Assembly: GCF_003351025.1 (NCBI RefSeq)
Contig: NZ_QPCG01000001.1
Span: 255,949-319,948, forward strand
Direction: 5' to 3'
DNA: 64,000 nucleotides
Origin: Mucilaginibacter endophyticus
GTDB lineage: Bacteria > Bacteroidota > Bacteroidia > Sphingobacteriales > Sphingobacteriaceae
Shown here in pieces: positions 48,674 through 56,813 of this stretch. Position numbers and translations under genes: made by a program. How positions within the stretch are numbered: position 1 is the stretch's first letter; every line of letters begins with the position of its first letter. The notes beneath the pieces are model-generated. The model searched no databases. It was not told where the DNA came from and saw only the letters and a program-made list of their open reading frames with translations.

Positions 48674-49438
48674 ATGAAAAAGTTACAAGGAAAAACAGCA
48701 GTAATAACAGGCGGAAACAGTGGTATAGGCCTGGCCACAGCACAGGAGTTCATTGCACAAGGTGCTAAAGTGATCATCACCGGCAGAAATCAAAACTCAA
48801 TTAATGAGGCACTTGAAATACTTGGTGCTGATGCTAAAGGTGTAATTGCCGACAGTGGTGACATGAACCAGGTGAACCAATTAGGCGAAAAAGTAAAAGC
48901 CGTTGCCGAAAAAATTGACATTGTGTTTATTAATGCCGGTATCGGTCAGTTCAATTCAACCGAACAAATGAGCGAGCAGATGTTTGATGATATCATGAAC
49001 ATCAACTTTAAAGGGGCTTACTTCAGTATTCAGCAATTATTGCCTTTAATTAATGATGGTGGCTCTATCATCCTGAATACCTCAATAAACGCGCATATCG
49101 GTATGGCCGGTGCAACTGTTTACGCAGCAAGTAAAGCAGCTTTGCTTTCATTAGCTAAAAACATTTCAGCCGAGTTATTGCCACGTCGTATCAGGGTTAA
49201 CTCTGTAAGCCCCGGCCCGGTTGTAACACCTTTACATACTGCCGATAAATTAGGCTTAACCCAGGAACAATTTGAAGGTATGGGCGCCGAACTGGTAAAG
49301 CAAATTCCGATGGGCCGTTTTGGTTTAGCAGAGGAGATTGCTAAAACAGTTACCTTCTTCGCCTCAGACGATTCAACCTTTATAACTGGTGCCGAACTAA
49401 TTGCTGATGGTGGTATGGCCACTTTAAAAGGTGCTTAA
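48674..49438 (+). CDS. Short-chain dehydrogenase/reductase (SDR)
   Basis: Classical NAD(P)-dependent oxidoreductase. The cofactor motif is GGNSGIG (13-19), the active site runs INTSINAHIGM...Y-x3-K (VYAASKAALL), and NSVSPGPVVTP follows. At 254 residues it is full length. I choose the ATG at 48674, just after a promoter; upstream in-frame sequence overlaps hxlR. The divergent HxlR gene suggests induction by an electrophile or oxidant, with the substrate unknown. Confidence 0.92.
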   Translation: MKKLQGKTAVITGGNSGIGLATAQEFIAQGAKVIITGRNQNSINEALEILGADAKGVIADSGDMNQVNQLGEKVKAVAEKIDIVFINAGIGQFNSTEQMSEQMFDDIMNINFKGAYFSIQQLLPLINDGGSIILNTSINAHIGMAGATVYAASKAALLSLAKNISAELLPRRIRVNSVSPGPVVTPLHTADKLGLTQEQFEGMGAELVKQIPMGRFGLAEEIAKTVTFFASDDSTFITGAELIADGGMATLKGA

Positions 49439-49457
49439 TTAATAAAAGAGAATATTT

Positions 49458-49511
49458 GTCCGGGTCCTCACAAATTTGGGTAATGTGAGCGTTGTTATTG
49501 AGGACACGGAC
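49458..49511. other. Long stem structure 3' of the SDR gene
   Basis: GTCCGGGTCCTCA (49458-49470) pairs with TGAGGACACGGAC (49499-49511) at 12 of 13 positions. An inner CACA...TGTG pair lies within. It is directly followed by the terminator at 49525. Confidence 0.5.
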
Positions 49512-49524
49512 AATTTATTAACTG

Positions 49525-49557
49525 ATGACCGGCGGCTGTAGCTTCCGGTCATTTTTT
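49525..49557 (+). terminator. Terminator of the SDR gene
   Basis: An 8-bp stem (ATGACCGG with CCGGTCAT) with a 12-nt loop is followed by TTTTTTG. Confidence 0.82.
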
Positions 49558-49560
49558 GTT

Positions 49561-49653
49561 GTCTGAACTCGAATTTTAAGGAATCGAACGAATTAGCAGA
49601 ATAAAAGTCCAATTCAATAAATTCAAATAATTCTTTAAAATTCGGGTTCAGAC
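49561..49653. repeat. CTGAACC-type inverted repeat element, copy C
   Basis: A 24-nt left arm (49561-49584, GTCTGAACTCGAATTTTAAG...) pairs with the right arm (49630-49653) at 22 of 24 positions, with 45 nt between. The outer word TCTGAAC..GAATT links it to the copies at 26352 and 29501. Confidence 0.8.
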
Positions 49654-49927
49654 ATCAACATATTGTACATCCGTAATGTTAATTAATACCCCCAATGTTA
49701 AAAAGTAACCCGCCGCTACAGTTGTAAATATGCTCCGGAAACAGGTTATTTGTGTAAATACGTCATGTCGCAAAGTGGTATTTTGAGGTGCAAATGCGAC
49801 AAATGGTCATACATGCGTTAACTGCGCGTATTATAATAATATAATTGTCACAATGTCAGTAACGCACTTGTGGCAAGCAATTTGAATAGCATATATTTGT
49901 AAGTACAAAATTTAAAAAATAGAAATC
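49654..49927. other. Intergenic region with trxA promoter
   Basis: These 274 nt are non-coding. They include a 7-bp TGTCGCA/TGCGACA dyad (49766-49801) and the trxA promoter at 49868-49899. Confidence 0.45.
49868..49899 (+). promoter_or_regulatory. Bacteroidota-type promoter of trxA
   Basis: TTG (49868-49870), a 21-nt spacer and TATATTTG (49892-49899) match the -33/-7 consensus. The trxA ATG lies 28 nt downstream. Confidence 0.72.
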
Positions 49928-50248
49928 ATGGCTTTAGAAATAACTGATGCAAACTTTGACGAGCTTGTCCTGAAATCAGACAAACCGGTATTAATTGACT
50001 TTTGGGCAGAATGGTGTGGTCCGTGTAGGATGGTAGGTCCGGTAGTTGAAGATATTGCTAAAGAATATGAAGGCAAAGCTGTTGTTGGTAAAGTAGACGT
50101 TGACAACAACCCAGGTATATCTGTAAAATACGGTATCCGTAACATCCCTGCCTTATTGTTCTTCAAAAATGGCGAAATTGTGGATAAACAAATCGGTGCT
50201 GTGCCAAAATCAGTATTAACTGATAAACTGGTAAAACAGTTAGCATAA
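49928..50248 (+). CDS. trxA: Thioredoxin
   Basis: Cytoplasmic dithiol reductant. The redox centre WCGPC has Cys30 and Cys33, with FWAEWCGPCRMVGP, the cis-proline IRNIPALLFF and a C-terminal Gly-containing IGAVPKS. At 106 residues it is a single-domain TrxA without signal peptide. It has its own promoter and terminator and is monocistronic. Confidence 0.96.
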   Translation: MALEITDANFDELVLKSDKPVLIDFWAEWCGPCRMVGPVVEDIAKEYEGKAVVGKVDVDNNPGISVKYGIRNIPALLFFKNGEIVDKQIGAVPKSVLTDKLVKQLA

Positions 50249-50306
50249 CTCATAGATGCTTATTTGATGCTACGCGCTGTAGCATTAACACAACATATTT
50301 TAATGA

Positions 50307-50336
50307 AAAGCGTTGCAAAATTGCAACGCTTTTTTT
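50307..50336 (+). terminator. Terminator of trxA
   Basis: AAAGCGTTGCAA and its complement TTGCAACGCTTT form a 12-bp stem with a 2-nt centre, followed by more T. In practice the innermost pairs open into the loop. Confidence 0.9.
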
Positions 50337-50354
50337 ATGTCCCTATATTAGCCT

Positions 50355-51275
50355 ATGCCCAAATTAAACGAAGATCAGCAGATAAGGCAACTGGCCAATC
50401 TTGAATTACTGGCCCGGCAGGTAGTAGAAGGATTTATCACCGGCTTGCACCAAAGCCCTTTCCACGGTTTTTCGGTTGAATTTGCCGAACACCGTTTATA
50501 CAACAATGGCGAGTCTGTCAAAAATATCGACTGGAAGTTGCTGGCCCGTACCGATAAATTGTTTGTTAAGCAATTTGAAGAGGAAACCAATCTGCGTTGT
50601 TTTCTGCTGCTGGATACTTCGTCGTCAATGAACTTTCCTGAAACGGGCACCAATAAGCTTCAGTTCTCGGTTTATGCTATTGCTTCGCTGATGTACCTGT
50701 TTAAAAAACAGCGCGACGCGTTTGGGCTTTGCCTGTTTTCGGATAAGATAGACTGGATCAGCGCGGCTAAATCAACCACTACGCACCTGTTTTATTTATA
50801 TGCCGAGTTGGAAAAAATGTATGGCAGTCCCAAGGTAAATACTCAAACCAATATTACCAACGTACTACATCATATAGCCCAGGAAATTCACCAGCGTTCA
50901 TTAGTGATTGTTTTTAGCGATATGTTGGAGAATAATCTGGACGTCGAGAAACAGCAGGCTTTATTTGCTGCTATTCAACATTTGAAGTTTAATAAACACG
51001 AGGTGGTGATCTTCAATGTTACCGATAAGCAAAAGGAACTGGAGTTTAATTTCGATAACCGTCCGCATCATTTTGTAGATATTGAAAGCGGCGAAGAGCT
51101 AAAAGTAAACCCTGCCCGGATCCGCGACGCCTATAAAGCATCATTAAAAGAATACCGTCATCAGTTGGAGCTCAAGTGTGCTCAATATCATATCGACCTG
51201 GTTGACGCCGATATTCATGAAGGTTATCAGCATATCCTGAACACCTACCTGGTTAAGCGCAATAAGATGATATGA
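50355..51275 (+). CDS. DUF58-domain protein with vWA-like fold
   Basis: Member of the DUF58 group often found beside MoxR ATPases and Bat proteins and thought to act in their assembly. The conserved stretch NIDWKLLARTDKLFVKQFEEE is present in part as IDWK...KQFEEE. LLLDTSSSMNF gives a MIDAS-like DxSxS metal site. There is no signal peptide. At 306 residues it is normal. No MoxR, BatA or BatB gene is nearby, so it is a stand-alone copy here. The start codon is 107 nt after trxA, past a terminator. Confidence 0.88.
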   Translation: MPKLNEDQQIRQLANLELLARQVVEGFITGLHQSPFHGFSVEFAEHRLYNNGESVKNIDWKLLARTDKLFVKQFEEETNLRCFLLLDTSSSMNFPETGTNKLQFSVYAIASLMYLFKKQRDAFGLCLFSDKIDWISAAKSTTTHLFYLYAELEKMYGSPKVNTQTNITNVLHHIAQEIHQRSLVIVFSDMLENNLDVEKQQALFAAIQHLKFNKHEVVIFNVTDKQKELEFNFDNRPHHFVDIESGEELKVNPARIRDAYKASLKEYRHQLELKCAQYHIDLVDADIHEGYQHILNTYLVKRNKMI

Positions 51276-51289
51276 ATGGATTATTTCAA

Positions 51290-51323
51290 CAAAAAAGGCC
51301 ATCTCCATCGGGGAAACAGCCTC
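51290..51323 (-). terminator. Possible terminator of the two-component operon
   Basis: A hairpin built on GGCC...GCCTC with an imperfect stem is preceded by AAAAAA on the plus strand, a T-run on the minus strand. It lies about 80 nt after the kinase stop. Confidence 0.4.
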
Positions 51324-51399
51324 TATAGTTAAATAGGGGATCTACTTATAAAATAAACTTTGTAAAGGTATTGATACAATGTGAAGATTAGGTGAAGCC

Positions 51400-52719
51400 T
51401 TATTCCCTCTGAAAGATGAGGTACACACTTGTACCCTTGTCTTTCATCGAATCTATTTTTACCCTGATGTTGTGGAATGTGGTGATACTTTTTACGATAG
51501 CTAAACCCAGGCCATAGCTTTCCTTTTCTTCGGTCTCAAACTTTTCAAAACGGTTAAAAGCGTTTTCAATCTGCTGCTGATCCATGCCGGCGCCGGTATC
51601 GGTGATTTCCAGTATGTAAACGTCTTCCTTTAATTCGTCGGCAATAGTAATGCTGCCTTTGGGCTTGTTATACTTGATAGCATTATTAATGAGGTTAAAC
51701 AGCAAAGTATGCATCAACGGGCGGTTACCCATAAGCGAATAAATGTATTTGATGTTGTTGTTAAAAATAAGGTGTCTTTCTTCCAGTCGGTCCTCCAGTT
51801 CCTCCTCAATCTCCATAATTACACCGGCTATCATCACCACATCGGTTTTTGCATACTGATTGTTTTCAACTTTTGATATCAGCAAAAGGCTGTTAATGAT
51901 AGATTTAAGCCGGTTTAACGTTTTCAGCGAAGCGTGCATTTTGTTTTCGCTGGCTTCGCTAAGCTCTTCCTGTAGCAAGATATTCTCCAGTCGGGAACTG
52001 ATAATTGATATAGGCGTAAGCAGCTCATGTGATACATTAGCAATAAACTGTTTTTCGAGACTGAACAGGTTACTGATCTTTTTCATCAACGTGCTGATGC
52101 TATCGTCAAGCAGCTCGAAATCCTGTGTGGTTGTCTGGATTTTTTCGTAATCAAAGTTCATGGGGTCATTTACCTTGATCAGTTTGCGGTCAATGATCTT
52201 ATAAAACGGAGCAAGCAGGAATTTGGTAAACACCAGGTCACTTACCAAAGTAAGGGCAAGTGCTATTACCAGTGTTAAGAGTGTAAACCTTTTTATGATT
52301 GATTTTAACTCTTCAATGGAAGTAATAGCAACGCCAATTTCAAGCAGATAAGTATGATTGTTGAAATTAAACTGATGGGTTAGTATGCGATATGTTTGCG
52401 TAACCTGTTCGCTTGTTCGGGTTTCGGTTGTAAATCTCGCGGCCTGGGTTTCTGTGGGTTGAAACTTAACCGGTTTAATTATAATGAACTCCTCTTTTAA
52501 TATATTATAATCAGTATAGGGTTTTTGATCTGAAAGTTTACTATTGATTTCTTTTGAGCTCAGGTTTTTGAGCGTTTCGCGTTCATTCTCCTCAAGCCTC
52601 AACTCTACGTGGTCATAAGAAATCTTCTCGATAGAAAGCAGGATAAGCAGGCCCGTAAAAAGTATAATGGCTAATTTGGTTAGGGTATTATAAAGGGCCA
52701 GTTTTACCTGTAATTTCAT
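51400..52719 (-). CDS. Sensor histidine kinase
   Basis: Membrane-bound kinase that phosphorylates the adjacent response regulator. Transmembrane helices are at about 12-30 and 146-168 and frame a periplasmic sensor region of about 115 residues, with Glu/Lys-rich sequence and no known ligand-binding motif. A HAMP-like linker follows. HisKA has the phospho-acceptor His231 in NVSHELLTP. The HATPase domain has NLINNAIKYN (N box), DTGAGM (G1) and GLGLAIV (G2). It is 13 nt after the regulator gene and clearly in the same operon. Confidence 0.93.
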   Translation of the reverse strand: MKLQVKLALYNTLTKLAIILFTGLLILLSIEKISYDHVELRLEENERETLKNLSSKEINSKLSDQKPYTDYNILKEEFIIIKPVKFQPTETQAARFTTETRTSEQVTQTYRILTHQFNFNNHTYLLEIGVAITSIEELKSIIKRFTLLTLVIALALTLVSDLVFTKFLLAPFYKIIDRKLIKVNDPMNFDYEKIQTTTQDFELLDDSISTLMKKISNLFSLEKQFIANVSHELLTPISIISSRLENILLQEELSEASENKMHASLKTLNRLKSIINSLLLISKVENNQYAKTDVVMIAGVIMEIEEELEDRLEERHLIFNNNIKYIYSLMGNRPLMHTLLFNLINNAIKYNKPKGSITIADELKEDVYILEITDTGAGMDQQQIENAFNRFEKFETEEKESYGLGLAIVKSITTFHNIRVKIDSMKDKGTSVYLIFQRE

Positions 52720-52732
52720 AAGGTTTTTTGTT

Positions 52733-53410
52733 TCAGATGTTGATGCGATAACCGATGCTTCTCACAGTTTCAAACCAGTCGATAGGGATATATGCCGACA
52801 GCTTTTTGCGCAGGTTTTTAACATGCACATCCACAAAGTTTGAGTCGGAATTGATTTCCAGTACATCGCCCCAAACGTGTTCAGTTAAGTTAGTACGTGA
52901 TATTACACGGTTTTTATTTAAAACCAGGTAGTTAAAGATCTCAAATTCTTTTTTAGTGAGCGCTATCCGTTCGTCGTTATAGGTAACGGTGCGGTTTTGG
53001 ATATTGATCTTTAAGCCTTTTACATTGATATCATTACTCTCCAGGCGGTGCTTGCGGCGGGTAATGGCGTGCATGCGCGCCAGTAGCTCGTTGAGAGAAA
53101 ATGGTTTTGCCAGGTAATCGTCGGCGCCTTGTTCAAGGCCCGATACCCGGTCGTCAACAGCACCGCGGGCCGTGAGGATGATCACAGCATCTTCGCGGTT
53201 GTTCATGCCTTTCAGCATTTTAAGCAGATCGAAACCATCGCCATCGGGCAAACCGAGGTCGAGCAGGATAAAATCATAATTGTTTACGAAGATTTTTTCA
53301 GATGCCGACTTTTTAGTTCGGGCATGTTCAACGGTAAAACCTTCATGGCTTAAAAATTCATCAACTTCAAGCGCAAGGCCTTTTTCGTCTTCAACAATTA
53401 ACACGTTCAT
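52733..53410 (-). CDS. OmpR/PhoB-family response regulator
   Basis: DNA-binding regulator. The receiver domain has VEDEK and phospho-acceptor Asp51 in ILLDLGLPDGDGF, Thr in ILTARG and Lys in LAKPFSLNEL. The C-terminal winged helix (about 130-225) includes ALTKKEFEIFNYLVLNKN and the ...VHVKNLRKKL recognition helix. I start at the ATG at 53410 (MNVLIVEDE), because upstream codons add a non-conserved 17-residue leader. It is divergent from the GH130 gene 199 nt away, which may be a target. Confidence 0.94.
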   Translation of the reverse strand: MNVLIVEDEKGLALEVDEFLSHEGFTVEHARTKKSASEKIFVNNYDFILLDLGLPDGDGFDLLKMLKGMNNREDAVIILTARGAVDDRVSGLEQGADDYLAKPFSLNELLARMHAITRRKHRLESNDINVKGLKINIQNRTVTYNDERIALTKKEFEIFNYLVLNKNRVISRTNLTEHVWGDVLEINSDSNFVDVHVKNLRKKLSAYIPIDWFETVRSIGYRINI

Positions 53411-53609
53411 AACTGTGCATTCAAAATGGGTTACAGGATCGGGATTGTTCACGGCAGGCAAAATACCGTACCGAAGATTAACAAACCATGAAGATAGGCT
53501 TTTATCACGGCCCGTGGAATGTCATTTTTTAAATGTTGCGTTTAAATTAAAAAAGCATAAATCAATTTACGCTAATTACTGTTACAATTAAAAGCTACCA
53601 CTTCATCGT

Positions 53610-55070
53610 ATGAGACTTTCTATCGAACGCAAACCCATCCGTGTAAATCCAGATCCGAAACGTGTAATTGCAAGGTTTTTTTTTAACGGAAACGACCGCG
53701 CTAAAGAAGTTATTGAGCGTGTGATGCTCATCAGCGAGGATGAGGCCTTCGGCATAGTATCGCCAATATTGCAGGAATACTCTAAAAGGCACCGTAATAT
53801 CACCCGCGTACTAAACAGGCATTGCAGCAAACTCAAGCCCCTGTTTTTAGAACTGAATATTGATTTTGATACTTTAACGGTTAACCGTAAACTGCTCATC
53901 GGATCGTTTTTTACGCATGAATATTCTATCGAGTCAGCAGCGTTTTTTAATCCATCAATAATTGAAGATCCCGATCAGACCGAACTCGAAGACGGGCAGC
54001 GCCGGGTAATTATCAGTTTCAGGGCGGTAGGTGAGGGGCATATCTCATCCATTACCTTTCGCCGGGCCATGATTGATAAGGATAATAACATCAGCATACA
54101 ACCCGCCGGAAGTTATATTGACGAAGCCGAAATTGTGCGGAACGCGGTTTACAATAAGAAACTGTTTTTTGAAAAGGCAGCCATTACGCAGATCAGCATT
54201 GATGTGATCAACGAACTGGAATCAAAGCTCGATCATCATTTTGAATATGCCAATCTGCGGCGGATTATCATGGATTCGCAACGATTACAGGAAAACGATA
54301 TGAAGCGCCTCGAGTACGACAAAGTGCTATGGCTGGCCGATTCCTATTATGAAATTGTTTTTTCGCTGGATACAGATATTTCCGACAGGGTGATCTTCCC
54401 GATATCCGAGTATGAACGTAAGGGCATAGAGGACGCCCGTTTTGTGCAGTTTATCAACGATGATGGCAGCAAACTTTACTATGCTACCTACACCGCCTAC
54501 GATGGCTCGCTGATTATGCCTAAACTGTTGCAGACAACCGATTTTTATAATTTTAAGATCATGCCTTTGTATGGTGCAGGCGCGCAGAATAAAAACCTCG
54601 CTCTTTTTCCGCGGAAGGTGAATGGCAAGTATGTGATGATATCGCGGATAGATGGTTGTAATAACTACATCATGTATTCGGATAAGATCAATATCTGGGA
54701 AAAGCCGGTGATGCTACAGCAACCAAAGTTTAGCTGGGAGTTTGTGCAGATAGGTAATTGCGGTTCGCCCATTGAAACTGCCAATGGCTGGATCATGATA
54801 ACCCACGGCGTTGGCCCCATGAGGCGTTACGTGCTGGGGGCAACATTGTTAAAGCTTGATGATCCTGCTGTAGAGATAGGGCGTTTAAAAGAGCCACTAC
54901 TCATCCCCACCAGCGACGAACGGGAGGGCTATGTACCAAACGTACTTTACTCATGCGGGGCAATAGTGCACAACAATAAACTCATTATCCCGTATGGCGT
55001 ATCCGACTCTTCAACCGCCTTTGCCGAAGTATCCTTGGATGAACTATTGAATAAGCTGAAGGAAGTTTAA
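53610..55070 (+). CDS. Glycoside hydrolase family 130 protein (beta-mannoside phosphorylase-like)
   Basis: GH130 enzymes split beta-mannosides, most by phosphorolysis. The five-blade propeller is visible as repeated short strands, with conserved words FNPSIIEDPD, ISFRAVGEGH, GIEDARFV (with the acid-base Asp neighbourhood), IDGCNNYIMYSD, IGNCGSPIE and WIMITHGVG. The N-terminal ~95 residues form a helical extension. At 486 residues it is a long form. No signal peptide is seen, so it acts in the cytoplasm. It is divergent from a two-component system. Whether it is a phosphorylase or a hydrolase cannot be told. Confidence 0.87.
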   Translation: MRLSIERKPIRVNPDPKRVIARFFFNGNDRAKEVIERVMLISEDEAFGIVSPILQEYSKRHRNITRVLNRHCSKLKPLFLELNIDFDTLTVNRKLLIGSFFTHEYSIESAAFFNPSIIEDPDQTELEDGQRRVIISFRAVGEGHISSITFRRAMIDKDNNISIQPAGSYIDEAEIVRNAVYNKKLFFEKAAITQISIDVINELESKLDHHFEYANLRRIIMDSQRLQENDMKRLEYDKVLWLADSYYEIVFSLDTDISDRVIFPISEYERKGIEDARFVQFINDDGSKLYYATYTAYDGSLIMPKLLQTTDFYNFKIMPLYGAGAQNKNLALFPRKVNGKYVMISRIDGCNNYIMYSDKINIWEKPVMLQQPKFSWEFVQIGNCGSPIETANGWIMITHGVGPMRRYVLGATLLKLDDPAVEIGRLKEPLLIPTSDEREGYVPNVLYSCGAIVHNNKLIIPYGVSDSSTAFAEVSLDELLNKLKEV

Positions 55071-55388
55071 AGCCGAAAGCTGAAAGCTTTTATATTCTTT
55101 ACAAGTCGCAGCTATCCACGTCAATCTATAAAATCCAGACTTACGAAGTTTTCAAAACTTCGTAAGTCTTCTGCATTGTTATTCATCCTGCAAAATCTCA
55201 TTAGGTTTTTAAACTCATAATGACGTTTTTATCATTTAAACTTATGCCTCAAGAAAAAGCTTTGAGCCTTCTGCTTTAAGCTTTTTGTTTTTTTTATTAA
55301 CTGTTGATTTTAAGTCATTTAGCTATCATTTGAAACTCATTATGTATTATTAGTTAAAACTTAATCTTCTTTTTTAAGTTAAATAAAT
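55071..55388. other. Intergenic region with palindrome
   Basis: It holds the 31-nt palindrome at 55138-55168 and AAGCTTT-rich words at both ends (about 55074-55095 and 55250-55290) that could pair. No gene is seen. Confidence 0.45.
55138..55168. repeat. 31-nt perfect palindrome
   Basis: GACTTACGAAGTTTT (55138-55152) and its exact complement (55154-55168) flank one C. It resembles the other intergenic inverted repeats in the window but has no identical copy elsewhere in it. Confidence 0.7.
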
Positions 55389-56057
55389 ATGAAAAAGATA
55401 ATTTTAAGCTTAAGCATAATGCTGATTTCGCTTGCAGGTTTTAGCCAGGCACTTAAACCTGTAAAGATAGATAGCCTTGTTACTGTTTCATTACCGCAGG
55501 GCTTCACAAAAAAGGATACATTAGGTCAACAGATATACCAGGGTACCGGATCATTAGGTAATATTCTTGTTTTACGCGTACCAAACGCTAACAACAAACC
55601 CTTAAATAAAGAGAAAGACCTGAAAGATGTATTTAAAACCTACATCAATGGTATCCAGAAACAATCGGTTAATGGTAGTGTAATGTATCCGCGTGATACT
55701 ACCATCGGCAAATTGGAAGGTAAAGTATTTACCCTGAGAATTGATAACAGCGGTTCAACAGGAGAGTCTCCTGAGTTAAGGAATTTTATCTTGCTATATA
55801 CCCAGGATGCAACTTATACTTTTGAGTATAACTACCCCGAACAAAGGGCCGACCTTGCCAAGGCAGAACTGAAACAATTTTCAAGTTCTATTCAGATCGC
55901 ACCAACTTTAGATCGTCGTGACCAGTATTTGTCTGACGCTAAAGGTATGTCTGCTCCAGCCAAAATAGGTATTTATGGTGGCGGCGCGGTCATCGTGCTG
56001 ATCATTATATTAACCGTGATCAAACGTAAAAACAGGCAATTGGAAGCGGGAGTTTAA
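55389..56057 (+). CDS. Secreted, C-terminally membrane-anchored protein, unknown function
   Basis: A signal peptide ends near GFSQ (1-19). The periplasmic part (about 20-190) is a mixed alpha/beta domain with LPQGFTKKDT and FEYNYPEQRADLAKAELKQ-like segments. One transmembrane helix lies near the end (YGGGAVIVLIIILTVI) followed by the basic KRKNRQ, so the C-terminus is cytoplasmic. No known family was recognised. Its stop codon overlaps that of the convergent PAP2 gene by 4 nt. Confidence 0.75.
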   Translation: MKKIILSLSIMLISLAGFSQALKPVKIDSLVTVSLPQGFTKKDTLGQQIYQGTGSLGNILVLRVPNANNKPLNKEKDLKDVFKTYINGIQKQSVNGSVMYPRDTTIGKLEGKVFTLRIDNSGSTGESPELRNFILLYTQDATYTFEYNYPEQRADLAKAELKQFSSSIQIAPTLDRRDQYLSDAKGMSAPAKIGIYGGGAVIVLIIILTVIKRKNRQLEAGV

Positions 56058-56734
56058 TTAACAGCAGGGGCTTTCTTCAATAAATGGAGCAGGCCCCTGT
56101 TCCATTTGGCCGACTGGATGAATTGTTTACCATCAAGCCAGGTAAGCCAAAAAATAGTAACAAACACACCGATAGCCGAGCCTGCAAGTACATCCTCGTA
56201 AAAGTGCTCGGTTAGGTACATTCTTGAATAGCCAACCATAATGGCAACAAACAAGGCTGGGATTCCCCAGCCTTTGTTTTTACAAAGGTAAGTTATAACA
56301 AGTGCTGCCGAAAAAGCGCTCACCGTATGCCCGGAAGGGAAGCTGTATTTTTCCAGTATATAAACGCCCTCCACAGTATGCACCCTGCTCCACTGGCTTT
56401 CAAAGTAAAGCTTTGGTCGTGGTGCTATGTAAATGTATTTTAGGATCTGCGCAACTATAGATGTTATAGCATAACTTGATGCCAGCAGCAGCCAGCTGCG
56501 ATAGCTGAACAGGAGCATAAAAAGCGACAATACTACGGCTGTGGTGCCATCTCCAATGTCTGTAACGTAGGGTTCAATGGCGTCAAGCCAGGGTTGGTTC
56601 CAACTGTTAACTGTGAAAAAAATAGTTTCACGGCTGTATAGCAGTTTGATAGTTAAGCAGGTAGCTAAGAGGATAAGGTAAAGGATAAAAAAAGGGCGGA
56701 TCCTGTACAACACGTCTTTTATTCCTATCTTCAT
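56054..56734 (-). CDS. PAP2-family membrane phosphatase
   Basis: Acid-phosphatase-like enzyme acting on lipid phosphates or undecaprenyl diphosphate. The three motifs are present: KYIYIAPRPK, SFPSGHTVS, and SRMYLTEHFYEDVLAG, with the catalytic His in the second and third. About six transmembrane helices are predicted over 226 residues. A link to undecaprenyl phosphate recycling for surface glycans is possible but not shown. It converges on the previous gene with a 4-nt overlap. Confidence 0.9.
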   Translation of the reverse strand: MKIGIKDVLYRIRPFFILYLILLATCLTIKLLYSRETIFFTVNSWNQPWLDAIEPYVTDIGDGTTAVVLSLFMLLFSYRSWLLLASSYAITSIVAQILKYIYIAPRPKLYFESQWSRVHTVEGVYILEKYSFPSGHTVSAFSAALVITYLCKNKGWGIPALFVAIMVGYSRMYLTEHFYEDVLAGSAIGVFVTIFWLTWLDGKQFIQSAKWNRGLLHLLKKAPAVN

Positions 56735-56776
56735 GCTGCAAAGTAAGCATATACTTATTCAATGCAAAAAAATGAT

Positions 56777-56784
56777 TAATTTTG
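56777..56784 (+). promoter_or_regulatory. Candidate -7 box before the APC permease
   Basis: TAATTTTG matches TAnnTTTG and lies 29 nt before the ATG. The -33 element is not clear. Confidence 0.5.
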
Positions 56785-56813
56785 AGATTGATTAGACTTA
56801 TTAATTAAACTAC

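Noticed and set aside
49458..49511. tRNA or tmRNA-like structure
   Set aside because: The stem is too long for an acceptor arm, and no anticodon or TPsiC-like arm could be found.
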